A stretch of 42,962 nt of DNA from Marivita sp965656765 (GCF_965656765.1 NZ_CBFHLV010000024.1:1-42962); one strand, 5' to 3'. Positions 25,588 to 34,464 are shown, counted from the stretch's first letter. The notes: generated by a model from the letters alone, not told the origin. A program made the numbers and translations.

Positions 25588-26420
25588 GCTGCCACCAACT
25601 GCGCGCCATAGGTGTACCCAATTTTTTTGAGCCAACGGCGATACGCGACCGATGTCATATCAGCCTGTGTTGGTGCCTCCATTCCCGGATCCAACGGCAG
25701 CTTACGTGGGATCTGATTTTCAAGGATCGATCTGTCCTGCATGAAAATCAGTTGCTGAAAACTGACCATCTCGGCCATCGTGGAATCATCATCATAAAGC
25801 GCCATCCACGGCCAAACCTCGCACCATTCATCAGTCAATGGCTGAACGAACAGCGTGATGATATCCCATTCGCCGGGGCGCGGCGGGCACGTCTTGTAAA
25901 GCACCGAACAGGTCGGTGCAGGCACGCGGTACATATATTCCGTAGTAATCCCGCCTTCTGCGGATTTGGCGGCTTGCGGTTGAAAAAACTTGACCTTGGT
26001 TGCCCAAACTTCATCCACCTCTTCTCGGATCTTCACGTCGTAGCGATCTACCTCGGTATGCGGCTCGGCTCCAAGAATGTCGGTATGCACAAACGGGAAA
26101 TGCGCGATGTCAAGGAAATTCTCTACTGCGCGCAAGGGTGAGCATTTTACCCGAACCGACCCGACATCGACCAACCGACGCCCGGGTGCGTCGACTTCGG
26201 GAATGGTGAACAGATCACGATTGGGCTGACCCGGGCTGGTCCAGAGATGGCCAAAACGTTCGACTGTCGGCAGTGCCTTACCTGCAGCATCTTTGACCCA
26301 ACATGTCCCATCATCAAGACCCAGAATGATCTTGCGTCCCAGCAGCAACGTTTCGCGCGGTGCGTCGATGCCCGAGATCATCGCAACGGGATACCAATGG
26401 TTGTCTATTGCATCGCTCAT
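25584..26420 (-). CDS. Rieske oxygenase catalytic subunit without Rieske cluster
   Basis: A 278-residue protein of the ring-hydroxylating oxygenase alpha-subunit family. The mononuclear iron motif is complete: Asn101, Asp104, His107 and His112 in ENFLDIAHFPFVH. The N-terminal 90 residues occupy the place of the Rieske domain (NHWYPVA at the start is typical) but the CxH and CxxH ligands are absent, so it cannot hold a [2Fe-2S] cluster. The next gene upstream encodes a Rieske-only protein and overlaps by ATGA, so electrons probably come from it. This layout recalls NdmC of methylxanthine N7-demethylation. An N-demethylation or hydroxylation is inferred. Confidence 0.82.
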   Translation of the reverse strand: MSDAIDNHWYPVAMISGIDAPRETLLLGRKIILGLDDGTCWVKDAAGKALPTVERFGHLWTSPGQPNRDLFTIPEVDAPGRRLVDVGSVRVKCSPLRAVENFLDIAHFPFVHTDILGAEPHTEVDRYDVKIREEVDEVWATKVKFFQPQAAKSAEGGITTEYMYRVPAPTCSVLYKTCPPRPGEWDIITLFVQPLTDEWCEVWPWMALYDDDSTMAEMVSFQQLIFMQDRSILENQIPRKLPLDPGMEAPTQADMTSVAYRRWLKKIGYTYGAQLVAA

Positions 26421-27019
26421 TTCACAGCCCCCTCTAGCATAACCCTCATCTCTTCGAGCCAGCGCGAAACATCTTTGCGATCATGTTCCGGTGCCGCGAG
26501 CGCATGCACGACGCATTGGGTCTCGCTACAGGGTTGCACGGCCAATAGCGCATCATAATCAGATACCACTGCGACAGTTGTCGATGCCCCTGCCCCAAAA
26601 TGCGCCGCAAGGTTTGCCGCCGACATGAGGACTGGCAGCGATCGAACGGGCTTGCGCGCCCCAACGTCCGGCGGCGGTTGATCCGTGTCGCCGAGCGAAA
26701 CCCAAATAACACCACCAGCCTCAACGCAGCGGTAGGTCGGAACGCAAATCGTATCTGGAGGTGTGAGTTTCGGATGGGCTGGGATGTAGTCGCAAGTGCC
26801 CGCCTCGTTATATTGCCAGCCATGGTAGATGCAGGCCAGCGTTTCGCCGCGCACAAACCCATGTGACAGACGCATGCCGCGATGTGGGCAGCGGTCAGAC
26901 CACGCATGGTAGACGCCGGACGGCGTACACCAGATGGCAAGTTCCGTATCATCTATGCGGCTTGGGATTACGATGCCGGGCGGGACATCTTCTTTCAAAG
27001 CAACAGCAATCCAGTCCAT
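26417..27019 (-). CDS. Rieske [2Fe-2S] protein, partner of catalytic subunit
   Basis: A 200-residue protein. The Rieske ligands are Cys44-His46 (CPHRGM) and Cys63-His66 (CIYHGW), with the usual spacing, followed by the GGVIWVSLGD strand at the end of the domain. The last 70 residues lack the iron-binding motif of the oxygenase catalytic domain; they contain two further cysteines and a helical C-terminus. The start is ATG at 27019 after a GTGGAG. It overlaps the catalytic subunit gene, so the pair looks like one oxygenase alpha-subunit split into two proteins. No dedicated reductase is seen in the window. Confidence 0.85.
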   Translation of the reverse strand: MDWIAVALKEDVPPGIVIPSRIDDTELAIWCTPSGVYHAWSDRCPHRGMRLSHGFVRGETLACIYHGWQYNEAGTCDYIPAHPKLTPPDTICVPTYRCVEAGGVIWVSLGDTDQPPPDVGARKPVRSLPVLMSAANLAAHFGAGASTTVAVVSDYDALLAVQPCSETQCVVHALAAPEHDRKDVSRWLEEMRVMLEGAVK

Positions 27020-27127
27020 GTCCGCTCCACGTAAGTCGCGCCAGACTAGACAGAGCCGCTTTGACTTATCAATCACTGGATCGTTGAAACTAGGGCAAAA
27101 ACCGAAGCACTTGCCCAATTATTGCAC

Positions 27128-27152
27128 TAAGCGATGAAAATGTGATCGCTTA
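27128..27152. promoter_or_regulatory. Palindrome inside the catabolic operon
   Basis: TAAGCGAT (27128-27135) and ATCGCTTA (27145-27152) form a perfect eight-base inverted repeat with a nine-base spacer. It lies in the 138-base gap between the acylphosphatase-like gene and the Rieske gene, the only wide gap of this operon. It could be an operator for an internal promoter or an RNA hairpin; no T stretch follows on the minus strand, so a terminator is unlikely. Confidence 0.35.
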
Positions 27153-27157
27153 CCTTT

Positions 27158-27418
27158 TCAGGCGCACGCATCGGTTGTGATCGTCACAGTTTCGACCAAC
27201 ACGCTTTCAGGACCAAGACTCGCCCCAAGCGCCAAAGCTTGCAGCATTTCCTCTGCCCCCTGCGCCGTGACCTCAAGGCCCGTTGCAACCGATTGCGTTT
27301 TCACTGCGACCAATCCTAGCTTGTGCGCGTGCTTGGCAATCCAGTTCAGAAAGTCGTCACTGTGCACATCGCCGGTCAAGTGGATTTTAGCCGACACGAT
27401 GGAGGACACCGGTTTCAC
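27158..27418 (-). CDS. Acylphosphatase-fold protein lacking catalytic residues
   Basis: An 86-residue protein that aligns by eye with acylphosphatases: GDVHSDDFLNWIAKHAHKLGL matches the GxVQGVGFR-helix region, and GLEVTAQG and GPESVLVETVTIT match the later strands. The catalytic arginine of GFR is leucine (L24), and the catalytic asparagine of the WVRN region is glutamine. It therefore probably does not hydrolyse acyl phosphates and may be a binding or structural protein. It starts two bases after the stop of the acetamidase/formamidase gene, so it is coupled to it. Family assignment is moderate. Confidence 0.6.
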   Translation of the reverse strand: MKPVSSIVSAKIHLTGDVHSDDFLNWIAKHAHKLGLVAVKTQSVATGLEVTAQGAEEMLQALALGASLGPESVLVETVTITTDACA

Positions 27419-27420
27419 CT

Positions 27421-28353
27421 CTAGTCTTTGGTCAAATGCGATTTGGCCATCATCATATGAACACCCTTTTCGCGGTTCACCGATTGCGTGATGCGCAAAT
27501 CACCAGCCAAGGAACACAGCATGTATGCGTCGGCGCGGCTGATCCCGAGGCGGTCTGACAGAACTGAAATCATCCGGCGTAAGGCGATCTCGACACAAAC
27601 GTCGAGATCGGGATGCATGCCCATGGTGATGTAATGCGTTGGTGTTTCAGCTTCAGGATAAGTCACATCCAGATCACGGCGCACCGTCAGCCTGAACTTG
27701 CCCTGCAATGCGGTTTCAATCGCGGTGACACAGACTTCGCCATCGCCCTGTGCGCCATGCCCGTCGCCACAGGAAAACGACCCGCCTTCAGTAAACACCG
27801 GCAAGTAAAGCGTCGTGCCAGCAACCAGTTCCTTGTTATCCAGATTGCCGCCATGCGCACGCGGCTCGATCGTTGAAATGCGCCCCCACTCAGGCGGCGG
27901 TGCGACGGCCATTACCCCAAAGAACGGCGCAAGCGAGAGCTTGGCACCCCATGGCATTTTCGCCTCACCACGTTCGATATCTAGCGGGATGGTGTTGTGG
28001 TGAAACTGATCAAAATCGAGCGGCAATGTGCCCGCAAGCGGACGGATGAAGTTGTACCCCCAGTCCTGTCGCAACTGGACATCAAGTATATCAATCTGGA
28101 GGACGTCCCCAGGCTTCGCCCCCTCAATGGCAACCGGTCCTGTCAGGATATGCCCCGGCGCGGTCGGCTCTCCGGCTTTGTGCATCTCCAAAAGCTCTGG
28201 CGGAACGTGAAACCCGTCACCTGGCAAAACAGCTTTGCCGCCTGAGACGGTATTCATCGTCACCTCACTCCCGCTGGCAATGGTTGCAACCGGATCAAGC
28301 GACGCGTCGAAATAACCCCAATGGCAGTTCTTCGGCCCAGCATTGATGATCAT
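27421..28353 (-). CDS. Acetamidase/formamidase family protein
   Basis: A 310-residue cytoplasmic amidase of the FmdA/AmdA family, which releases ammonia from formamide, acetamide or related amides. The segments SGSEVTMNTVSGG, HILTGPVAIEGAKPGDVL and FSCGDGHGAQGDGEVC, and the later ALRRMISVL, are typical of the family. Its start overlaps the M20 amidohydrolase gene by four bases (ATGA). Together with a deaminase and an amidohydrolase this suggests removal of nitrogen from an imported N-rich compound. Confidence 0.9.
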   Translation of the reverse strand: MIINAGPKNCHWGYFDASLDPVATIASGSEVTMNTVSGGKAVLPGDGFHVPPELLEMHKAGEPTAPGHILTGPVAIEGAKPGDVLQIDILDVQLRQDWGYNFIRPLAGTLPLDFDQFHHNTIPLDIERGEAKMPWGAKLSLAPFFGVMAVAPPPEWGRISTIEPRAHGGNLDNKELVAGTTLYLPVFTEGGSFSCGDGHGAQGDGEVCVTAIETALQGKFRLTVRRDLDVTYPEAETPTHYITMGMHPDLDVCVEIALRRMISVLSDRLGISRADAYMLCSLAGDLRITQSVNREKGVHMMMAKSHLTKD

Positions 28354-29516
28354 GTCGGCAGCCTCTGTTCAGCAAGGGTCACCCAATATGAACAGCCCGT
28401 TGGAATCACATCGTCGTTGAAATCATATTCCGGGTGGTGCAGCCCCGGCCCCTCACCGATTCCAAGCTGGATGTATGCGCCCGGACATGCCCGAAGCATA
28501 TAGGCGAAATCCTCACCACCCGTGGTACGAGGCGCATCGGTGATGCAAACGCCAGCCACGTCTTTGGCTGCACTGATGCAATATTCGGTTTCGACCTCGT
28601 GGTTCTCCATCACGGGATAGGGTTCTTCATCGAACCCAAACTCCGCTTCTGCGCCATAGCTCTCGGCTGTCAGGGTCGCGAGCGCCTTGATCCGGTCCAT
28701 CGTCTTTGCGCGCACGTCCATGTCGAAACTACGGACAGTGCCGCGCAGAATGACGTGTTCGGGGATCACATTGAATGCGTCCGATTCCGTTCGAAACGAC
28801 GTGACAGATACAACCAAAGGCTGCTGTGGATCCGTGTTGCGCGACACCACGGATTGCAGCGCCATCACTATCGCAGACGCCGCAAGCGTGGTGTCCACCG
28901 TGTTATTGGGGCGCGCAGCATGTCCGCCTTTGCCGCGCACATTGATGTGGAAACTGTCAACTGCTGCATAGAACGCGCCCGGTCGGATCGCGAACTGACC
29001 TAATGGCAAAAGCGGCGAGTTGTGGAGGCCATAAATTTCCGCGATGCCGAACTTTTCAATCAGACCATCCTGCACCATTGCTTCGGCCCCGGCGCCGCCC
29101 TCTTCAGCGGGTTGGAAGACCACTGCGACAGTGCCATCAAAATTGCGCGTCTCAGCTAGGTACTGCGCCGCCCCCAAGAGCATCGCCGTGTGCCCGTCAT
29201 GCCCGCAGGCATGCATCTTGCCGGGCGTCTTGGACGCATGCCGTGCTCCCGATGCCTCAAGGATCGGCAATGCGTCCATATCGGCGCGAAACGCGATGGT
29301 CTTACCGGATGTGTTGGTCTTGCCTTCGATGAGCGCAACGACACCTGTGCGCCCGATCCCTTCGACCACCGCATCGCAGCCAAAGGCCCGAAGCTTTTCC
29401 GCAACGATCCCAGCCGTTCTGGGCAGGTCATACTGCAATTCCGGATTTTCGTGCAGATCCCGCCGCCATGCGGTGATTTCAGGGTGCAATTCGGCAAAAC
29501 GATTTCGAATGGGCAT
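28350..29516 (-). CDS. M20 family amidohydrolase
   Basis: A 388-residue metal-dependent amidohydrolase of the hippurate hydrolase/IAA-amino acid hydrolase branch. The metal site segments are visible: MHACGHDGHTAM (Cys, His, Asp), then QPAEEGGAG (Glu), and the late TGGEDFAYML. The lid domain lies between. It hydrolyses an amide bond in an N-acyl or N-carbamoyl compound. It is the first gene of the long operon running to 19059; 169 bases separate it from tRNA-Leu and must hold the promoter. Confidence 0.92.
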   Translation of the reverse strand: MPIRNRFAELHPEITAWRRDLHENPELQYDLPRTAGIVAEKLRAFGCDAVVEGIGRTGVVALIEGKTNTSGKTIAFRADMDALPILEASGARHASKTPGKMHACGHDGHTAMLLGAAQYLAETRNFDGTVAVVFQPAEEGGAGAEAMVQDGLIEKFGIAEIYGLHNSPLLPLGQFAIRPGAFYAAVDSFHINVRGKGGHAARPNNTVDTTLAASAIVMALQSVVSRNTDPQQPLVVSVTSFRTESDAFNVIPEHVILRGTVRSFDMDVRAKTMDRIKALATLTAESYGAEAEFGFDEEPYPVMENHEVETEYCISAAKDVAGVCITDAPRTTGGEDFAYMLRACPGAYIQLGIGEGPGLHHPEYDFNDDVIPTGCSYWVTLAEQRLPT

Positions 29517-29685
29517 AAGATATCGAGTCCTTGGTCGCGGGGAATGCCGACATCAGACCCGATATAGACGTCAGGGGCAAACGAGAAAATCGCGGGGCTT
29601 CGTTTGACAATGGGTGAACTGAAACAGCGCACAGGGATTGATCAAATTCGTCCTGATCAAACGGCAAAAGAATGCCCAGTAAACG

Positions 29686-29771
29686 TGGTGCGGGCGGTGG
29701 GACTCGAACCCACACGGCGCTAAGGCCTTCGGATTTTAAGTCCGATATGTCTACCATTCCATCACGCCCGC
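29686..29771 (-). tRNA. tRNA-Leu (anticodon TAA)
   Basis: A complete class II tRNA on the minus strand. The acceptor GCGGGCG pairs with CGCCCGC, discriminator A, CCA encoded (29686-29688). The anticodon arm is TCGGA-CTTAAAA-TCCGA with anticodon TAA. A long variable arm (GGCCTTAGCGCC region) and the T arm GGTTCGAGTCC follow, which identifies leucine. Confidence 0.96.
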
Positions 29772-29848
29772 GTGTGCTTATCCCTAGCCGGGAGGTTTGG
29801 TGAAAACAATGGTTTGGAATGCTGAAATTGTGGAAAAATCCGTTGCGA

Positions 29849-30397
29849 TTAAAGTTCGTCGCCCAGCGGCTCTTTGATCAGCGCGCGTTCGCCCAGCCAC
29901 GGATTCAGTTCGACGGCGTCTTTCAAGACATCCTGCGCCTCGTCTTCGCGCCCCAAGGCGATAAGGGTTAAGGCTTTGCCGGTCAAAGCGCCCGTGTGGC
30001 GGGGGTTCAGGTCAATCGCCTGATCGATATCTGGCAACACGGCGGGGTAGTCACCGCGCAGGTAGTTCACGAAAGCCCGCTGATTGTAGCCTTCGGGGTA
30101 GAACGGGCAGTATGACACCAAGGTGTCCAGCCGGTCCATCGCCCTTAGGTAATCGCCCACCCGCATTGCACGAAGAGCTGCGTCCAACATCATCTGCGAC
30201 GGCTCGTCCGGCGCCTCGAGCCACAAATCCCACATCTGGTTCGAAAACTGCCGCGCAATCATTTCGTTCGGCGCCCGTTGCACCTCGGCATACAAATCAT
30301 CCAATGCAGCAGTATGATCCGGCGCCACGGGGCATCCGTCAGCAAATGCGCTTGACGCGGAACTCAGAACGATGAGGCAAGCAAGGAACTTTCGCAT
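29849..30397 (-). CDS. Exported TPR repeat protein
   Basis: A 182-residue protein with a Sec signal peptide (MRKFLACLIVLSS, cleavage near AFADG). The mature part has TPR-like helices: RVGDYLRAMDRLDTLVSYCP, LRGDYPAVLPDIDQAIDLNP and LGREDEAQDVLKDAVELNP each match the 34-residue pattern. It probably works as a periplasmic scaffold; no enzyme motif is seen. It stands alone between tRNA-Leu and the Lrp-type regulator. Confidence 0.82.
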   Translation of the reverse strand: MRKFLACLIVLSSASSAFADGCPVAPDHTAALDDLYAEVQRAPNEMIARQFSNQMWDLWLEAPDEPSQMMLDAALRAMRVGDYLRAMDRLDTLVSYCPFYPEGYNQRAFVNYLRGDYPAVLPDIDQAIDLNPRHTGALTGKALTLIALGREDEAQDVLKDAVELNPWLGERALIKEPLGDEL

Positions 30398-30428
30398 GAC
30401 TATATAAACTAAGCCGGTGCCGCCGGGG

Positions 30429-30899
30429 TCAAGTCACGTTCCCGAAAGTCTCTTCTTTGACCGCTTGCATCGCAACATAGGTCGAGGTCGCTGCCACATG
30501 CGGCAAGGTCGAGATCCGTTCGGCCAGCACCTTGCGATAGCTCCGCATATTCGCAGTCCGCACCTTGAGTAGATAATCAAAATTGCCCGCGATCAAATGC
30601 GCCTGTTCGATCTCGGGAATCTTAGCCACTGCCTCGTTGAACGCCGCCAGTGCCGCCTCTCTCGTGTGGGTCATTTTCACTTCGACAAAGGCGATGTGAT
30701 CCAATCCAAGCCGGATCGGATCAAGCAGAGCGCGATATCCTTGGATCGCCCCCATCTCTTCGAGGCGACGCAAGCGCGCTTGGGTTGGGGATTTCGACAA
30801 GCCGATCCTGCGGGACAGCTCGGTTATCGACACCCGCCCATCCCGTGCCATTTCCTGTAGGATCGCCCGATCGAATCTATCCAGATCAGAAATAATCAA
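30429..30899 (-). CDS. putR: Lrp/AsnC family regulator, probable proline catabolism activator
   Basis: A 156-residue regulator with an N-terminal helix-turn-helix (DGRVSITELSRRIGLSKSPT) and a C-terminal RAM domain (VEVKMTHTREAALAAF, then IAGNFDYLLKVRT). It is divergent from putA with 111 bases between. In Alphaproteobacteria an Lrp-type gene in this place is PutR, which activates putA in response to proline; I infer the same role from position and family. Confidence 0.85.
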   Translation of the reverse strand: MIISDLDRFDRAILQEMARDGRVSITELSRRIGLSKSPTQARLRRLEEMGAIQGYRALLDPIRLGLDHIAFVEVKMTHTREAALAAFNEAVAKIPEIEQAHLIAGNFDYLLKVRTANMRSYRKVLAERISTLPHVAATSTYVAMQAVKEETFGNVT

Positions 30900-30916
30900 A
30901 TCGCCCGCCTTTCAGC

Positions 30917-30948
30917 TCAATTTCAGTTCAAATACAGCACCAAATTGA
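30917..30948. promoter_or_regulatory. Possible Lrp/PutR site between putR and putA
   Basis: TCAATTT (30917-30923) and AAATTGA (30942-30948) form a perfect inverted repeat with an 18-base A/T-rich spacer just before putR and upstream of putA. Lrp-type regulators bind degenerate A/T-rich palindromes such as this. The location in the divergent promoter region supports regulation of both genes. Confidence 0.45.
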
Positions 30949-31010
30949 AATAATCCGGCATTTTTTCTGCATATCACACGGTACTGTAGGGGATATGACT
31001 GGAGATCGCC

Positions 31011-34000
31011 ATGCCCCGTGATGACCTGCCCAACCTCCGTGCCCTCATCGACGAAACCACATATGCCGATGAGAGCCATGTCGTCGATCAACTGCGACGC
31101 ACCGCGCAAGTCGCGCAGAATGATCGTGATGCCATAACGTCGCGTGCGACCAAATTGGTCTCGGCTATCCGTGAAGATTCGCGCCCCGGTATGATGGAAG
31201 TCTTCCTGAGCGAATATGGGTTATCGACCGAAGAGGGCATCGCCCTGATGTGTTTGGCCGAAGCGTTGTTGCGCGTGCCGGACGCAGCCACCATTGACGC
31301 GCTGATCGAAGACAAGATCGCCCCGTCGAACTGGGCCAGCCATCTGGGCGAAAGCACCTCTCCGCTGGTGAATGCGTCAACCTGGGCGTTGATGCTGACG
31401 GGTAAGGTTCTGCAGGACGAACAACCCGGCCCTGTAGGCCACCTGCGCGGAGCAATCAAAAGGTTGGGCGAACCGGTCATCCGCGCCGCCGTCGGTCGCG
31501 CGATGAAAGAAATGGGGGCGCAATTCGTTCTAGGAGAAACCATACAGTCAGCCATGGCGCGCGCCGCCAAGCGCGAAGCCAACGGCTATACCTATTCTTA
31601 CGACATGCTAGGCGAAGCGGCACGCACGGAAACCGACGCACGGCGCTACCACCTTTCTTATTCGCGGGCGATCAGCGCAATCGCCGAAGCAGCCACGTCC
31701 AAAGACATCCGTGAAAACCCCGGCATCTCTGTCAAGCTCTCGGCGTTGCACCCACGCTACGAAGAAGCACAGCATGAAACGGTCATGACCGAAGTCGTTC
31801 CACGCCTTCGGACATTGGCACAATTGGCGCGCTCTGCCGGGATCGGCCTTAACATCGATGCAGAAGAAGCGGACCGGCTGTCTATTTCGCTTGATGTGAT
31901 CGAAACCGTGCTTTCCGAACCATCACTCAAAGGGTGGGACGGATTTGGCGTCGTTGTACAAGCCTATGGTCAGCGTGCTGGACACGTCATTGACTGGCTA
32001 TACAACCTTGGCGAACGGCTTGATCGCAAGATCATGGTGCGTCTAGTCAAGGGCGCGTATTGGGACACTGAAATCAAGCGTGCCCAAGTTGCTGGCCTCC
32101 CCGGCTTTCCTGTATTTACCGCCAAGCATCACACCGACATCAGCTACATCGCAAATGCGCAAAAACTTTTGGGTATGACTGATCGCATCTACCCACAATT
32201 CGCGACGCACAATGCGCACACGGTTGCAGCGATCCTACACATGGCAAAAGACCGATCCTCTTTCGAATTCCAGCGCCTTCACGGTATGGGCGAGGCATTG
32301 CACGACATCGTCAAGGACGCCGAAGGCAGCCGCTGCCGCATCTACGCACCCGTCGGGGCCCACCGGGACCTGCTGGCCTACCTTGTGCGCCGCTTGCTGG
32401 AGAACGGCGCAAACAGTTCGTTTGTAAACCAAATCGTCGATACGGATGTGCCACCATCCGAGGTTGCAGCAGATCCGTTCGACGCCCAATCGATACCGAA
32501 GCTGCCAACTGGACCAGACCTGTTTACGCCCGAACGCCCGAACTCTATGGGCTGGGATTTGGCCCACCGACCGACACGCGTGGCAATCGAAGACGCACGT
32601 GGGCCGTTCGCATCTGCATCTTGGAAAGCTGAACCGCTACTGGCCACCAAAGCCAGCGTTGGCGCCTCTGACAAAGTGACCAATCCCGCCCGGCCCAGCG
32701 ACATCGTGGGCAAGGTCACATGGGCCACGGCTGAAACCGTCGCAGCGGCATGCGCCGCGGCAAAACCTTGGTCTGCGGCGGCAGATGAACGCGCAGCGAT
32801 TCTGCACCGGGCCGCAGATTTGTACGAGGCAAATTACGGCGAACTCTTTGCGGTTTTGGCACGCGAGGCTGGTAAATCCTTGCCGGATGCAGTGGCCGAA
32901 CTCCGCGAAGCAGTGGATTTTCTGCGGTACTACGCCGCCCGTGCGGAAGGCCCAGATCCTCAAGGTGTGTTTGCCTGTATCAGTCCATGGAATTTCCCCC
33001 TCGCAATCTTTACCGGCCAGATTTCAGCAGCGCTCGCGACAGGGAATGCCGTGCTGGCGAAACCTGCTGAACAAACCCCATTGATCGCCCATCGCGCGAC
33101 AGAACTGCTGCACGAAGCAGGTGTGCCGCGCAGTGCCCTACAGCTCTTGCCTGGTGCGGGTGACGTCGGTGCCGCCCTCACCTCGAATCCGGTCGTCAAA
33201 GGCGTGGCCTTCACAGGCTCCACGCAAACAGCGCAGATCATTCATCGCAGTATGGCAGACCATCTTGACCCGGGCGCGCCCCTGATTGCCGAAACGGGTG
33301 GCCTTAACGCCATGATCGTGGACAGCACAGCCCTGCCCGAACAAGCCGTGCAGGCCATTGTCGAATCCGCTTTCCAATCCGCAGGTCAACGCTGTTCGGC
33401 CCTACGGTGCCTTTATGTGCAGGAAGACATTGCCAAATCGTTTACGGAAATGCTGACCGGTGCAATGGATGCGTTGGTGATTAAAGATCCATGGGTCTAT
33501 GGGACGGACGTTGGCCCCGCGATTGATGCCGAGGCACGAGATGGGATCATGTCTTACATTGATACCGCCGAGGCCGAAGGCCGCGTTTTGCATCGACTGC
33601 CGCTGCCCGGCGGTGGCACATTTGTGCCGCCGACGCTGATTAAAGTCGGCGGTATAGCAGACATGGAGCGCGAGATCTTTGGCCCAGTGCTGCACATCGC
33701 AACCTTCAAATCCAAAGATATCGACAAGATTATTGATGCGATCAATAGCACCGGATACGGCCTGACCTTTGGCCTGCAAACTCGCATTGATGATCGTGTC
33801 CAGCATGTGTCAGATCGGATTGAGGCCGGCAATATCTACGTGAACCGCAACCAAATCGGTGCGATTGTCGGGAGCCAACCCTTCGGTGGGGAGGGCCTTT
33901 CAGGTACGGGGCCAAAAGCAGGCGGGCCGAATTATCTTGCCCGGTTCCGCAAACAACCAGCAGCAATGGTTGGTAAAGACTGGAGTAAACAAGACGACCA

Positions 34001-34433
34001 AAAACGTCTGACAAAAGCCTTCGCAGCCGCGACATCAGACCAACCTGTCAGTACGACAACCTTGCCGGGCCCCACCGGAGAATCGAACGTGTTGACCGCT
34101 CTGTCACGCGGGCCCTTGCTCTGCATGGGGCCGGGCCAAGACGCAGCGAATGCGCAAGCTAAAGCTGTCAACGCCGTTGGTGGTGTTGCGGTGGTCTGCG
34201 CCGGTGACGTGGATCCCGACTGGTTGTCAGAGTTGCCGATGGAAGGCGCGCTGTGGTGGGGCGATGCTGGCACCGCCCGTGACCTGCGGGCGGCACTCGC
34301 GACAAGGGCCGGGCCGATCCTTCCTTTGATCACTGGATTACCGGACGCCGGCCATGCTTGCCGCGAACGTCATGTCTGCGTCGATACCACCGCCTCGGGT
34401 GGAAACGCACAACTCCTGAGCGGCGCGGCTTGA
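31011..34433 (+). CDS. putA: Bifunctional proline dehydrogenase/glutamate semialdehyde dehydrogenase
   Basis: PutA oxidises proline to glutamate in two steps using FAD and NAD. The 1140-residue protein has a proline dehydrogenase barrel in the first half (KLSALHPRYEEAQ, RLVKGAYWDTEIK, TAKHHTDISYI, FQRLHGMGE) and an aldehyde dehydrogenase domain from about residue 560 with SPWNFPLAIF, GSTQTAQ, catalytic Glu in ETGGLNAM and Cys in AGQRCSALR. It lacks the N-terminal ribbon-helix-helix of enterobacterial PutA, so it is not a self-repressor, fitting the Lrp-type neighbour. A C-terminal domain of about 110 residues follows. GGAGATC precedes the ATG. Confidence 0.96.
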   Translation: MPRDDLPNLRALIDETTYADESHVVDQLRRTAQVAQNDRDAITSRATKLVSAIREDSRPGMMEVFLSEYGLSTEEGIALMCLAEALLRVPDAATIDALIEDKIAPSNWASHLGESTSPLVNASTWALMLTGKVLQDEQPGPVGHLRGAIKRLGEPVIRAAVGRAMKEMGAQFVLGETIQSAMARAAKREANGYTYSYDMLGEAARTETDARRYHLSYSRAISAIAEAATSKDIRENPGISVKLSALHPRYEEAQHETVMTEVVPRLRTLAQLARSAGIGLNIDAEEADRLSISLDVIETVLSEPSLKGWDGFGVVVQAYGQRAGHVIDWLYNLGERLDRKIMVRLVKGAYWDTEIKRAQVAGLPGFPVFTAKHHTDISYIANAQKLLGMTDRIYPQFATHNAHTVAAILHMAKDRSSFEFQRLHGMGEALHDIVKDAEGSRCRIYAPVGAHRDLLAYLVRRLLENGANSSFVNQIVDTDVPPSEVAADPFDAQSIPKLPTGPDLFTPERPNSMGWDLAHRPTRVAIEDARGPFASASWKAEPLLATKASVGASDKVTNPARPSDIVGKVTWATAETVAAACAAAKPWSAAADERAAILHRAADLYEANYGELFAVLAREAGKSLPDAVAELREAVDFLRYYAARAEGPDPQGVFACISPWNFPLAIFTGQISAALATGNAVLAKPAEQTPLIAHRATELLHEAGVPRSALQLLPGAGDVGAALTSNPVVKGVAFTGSTQTAQIIHRSMADHLDPGAPLIAETGGLNAMIVDSTALPEQAVQAIVESAFQSAGQRCSALRCLYVQEDIAKSFTEMLTGAMDALVIKDPWVYGTDVGPAIDAEARDGIMSYIDTAEAEGRVLHRLPLPGGGTFVPPTLIKVGGIADMEREIFGPVLHIATFKSKDIDKIIDAINSTGYGLTFGLQTRIDDRVQHVSDRIEAGNIYVNRNQIGAIVGSQPFGGEGLSGTGPKAGGPNYLARFRKQPAAMVGKDWSKQDDQKRLTKAFAAATSDQPVSTTTLPGPTGESNVLTALSRGPLLCMGPGQDAANAQAKAVNAVGGVAVVCAGDVDPDWLSELPMEGALWWGDAGTARDLRAALATRAGPILPLITGLPDAGHACRERHVCVDTTASGGNAQLLSGAA

Positions 34434-34464
34434 CGCGCCGTCGCTTTGGCACAAGTGTCGCGGC

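Noticed and set aside
29517..29685. Purine or guanidine riboswitch before the ten-gene operon
   Set aside because: I found no conserved riboswitch core in this region; it shows only ordinary leader or promoter sequence.
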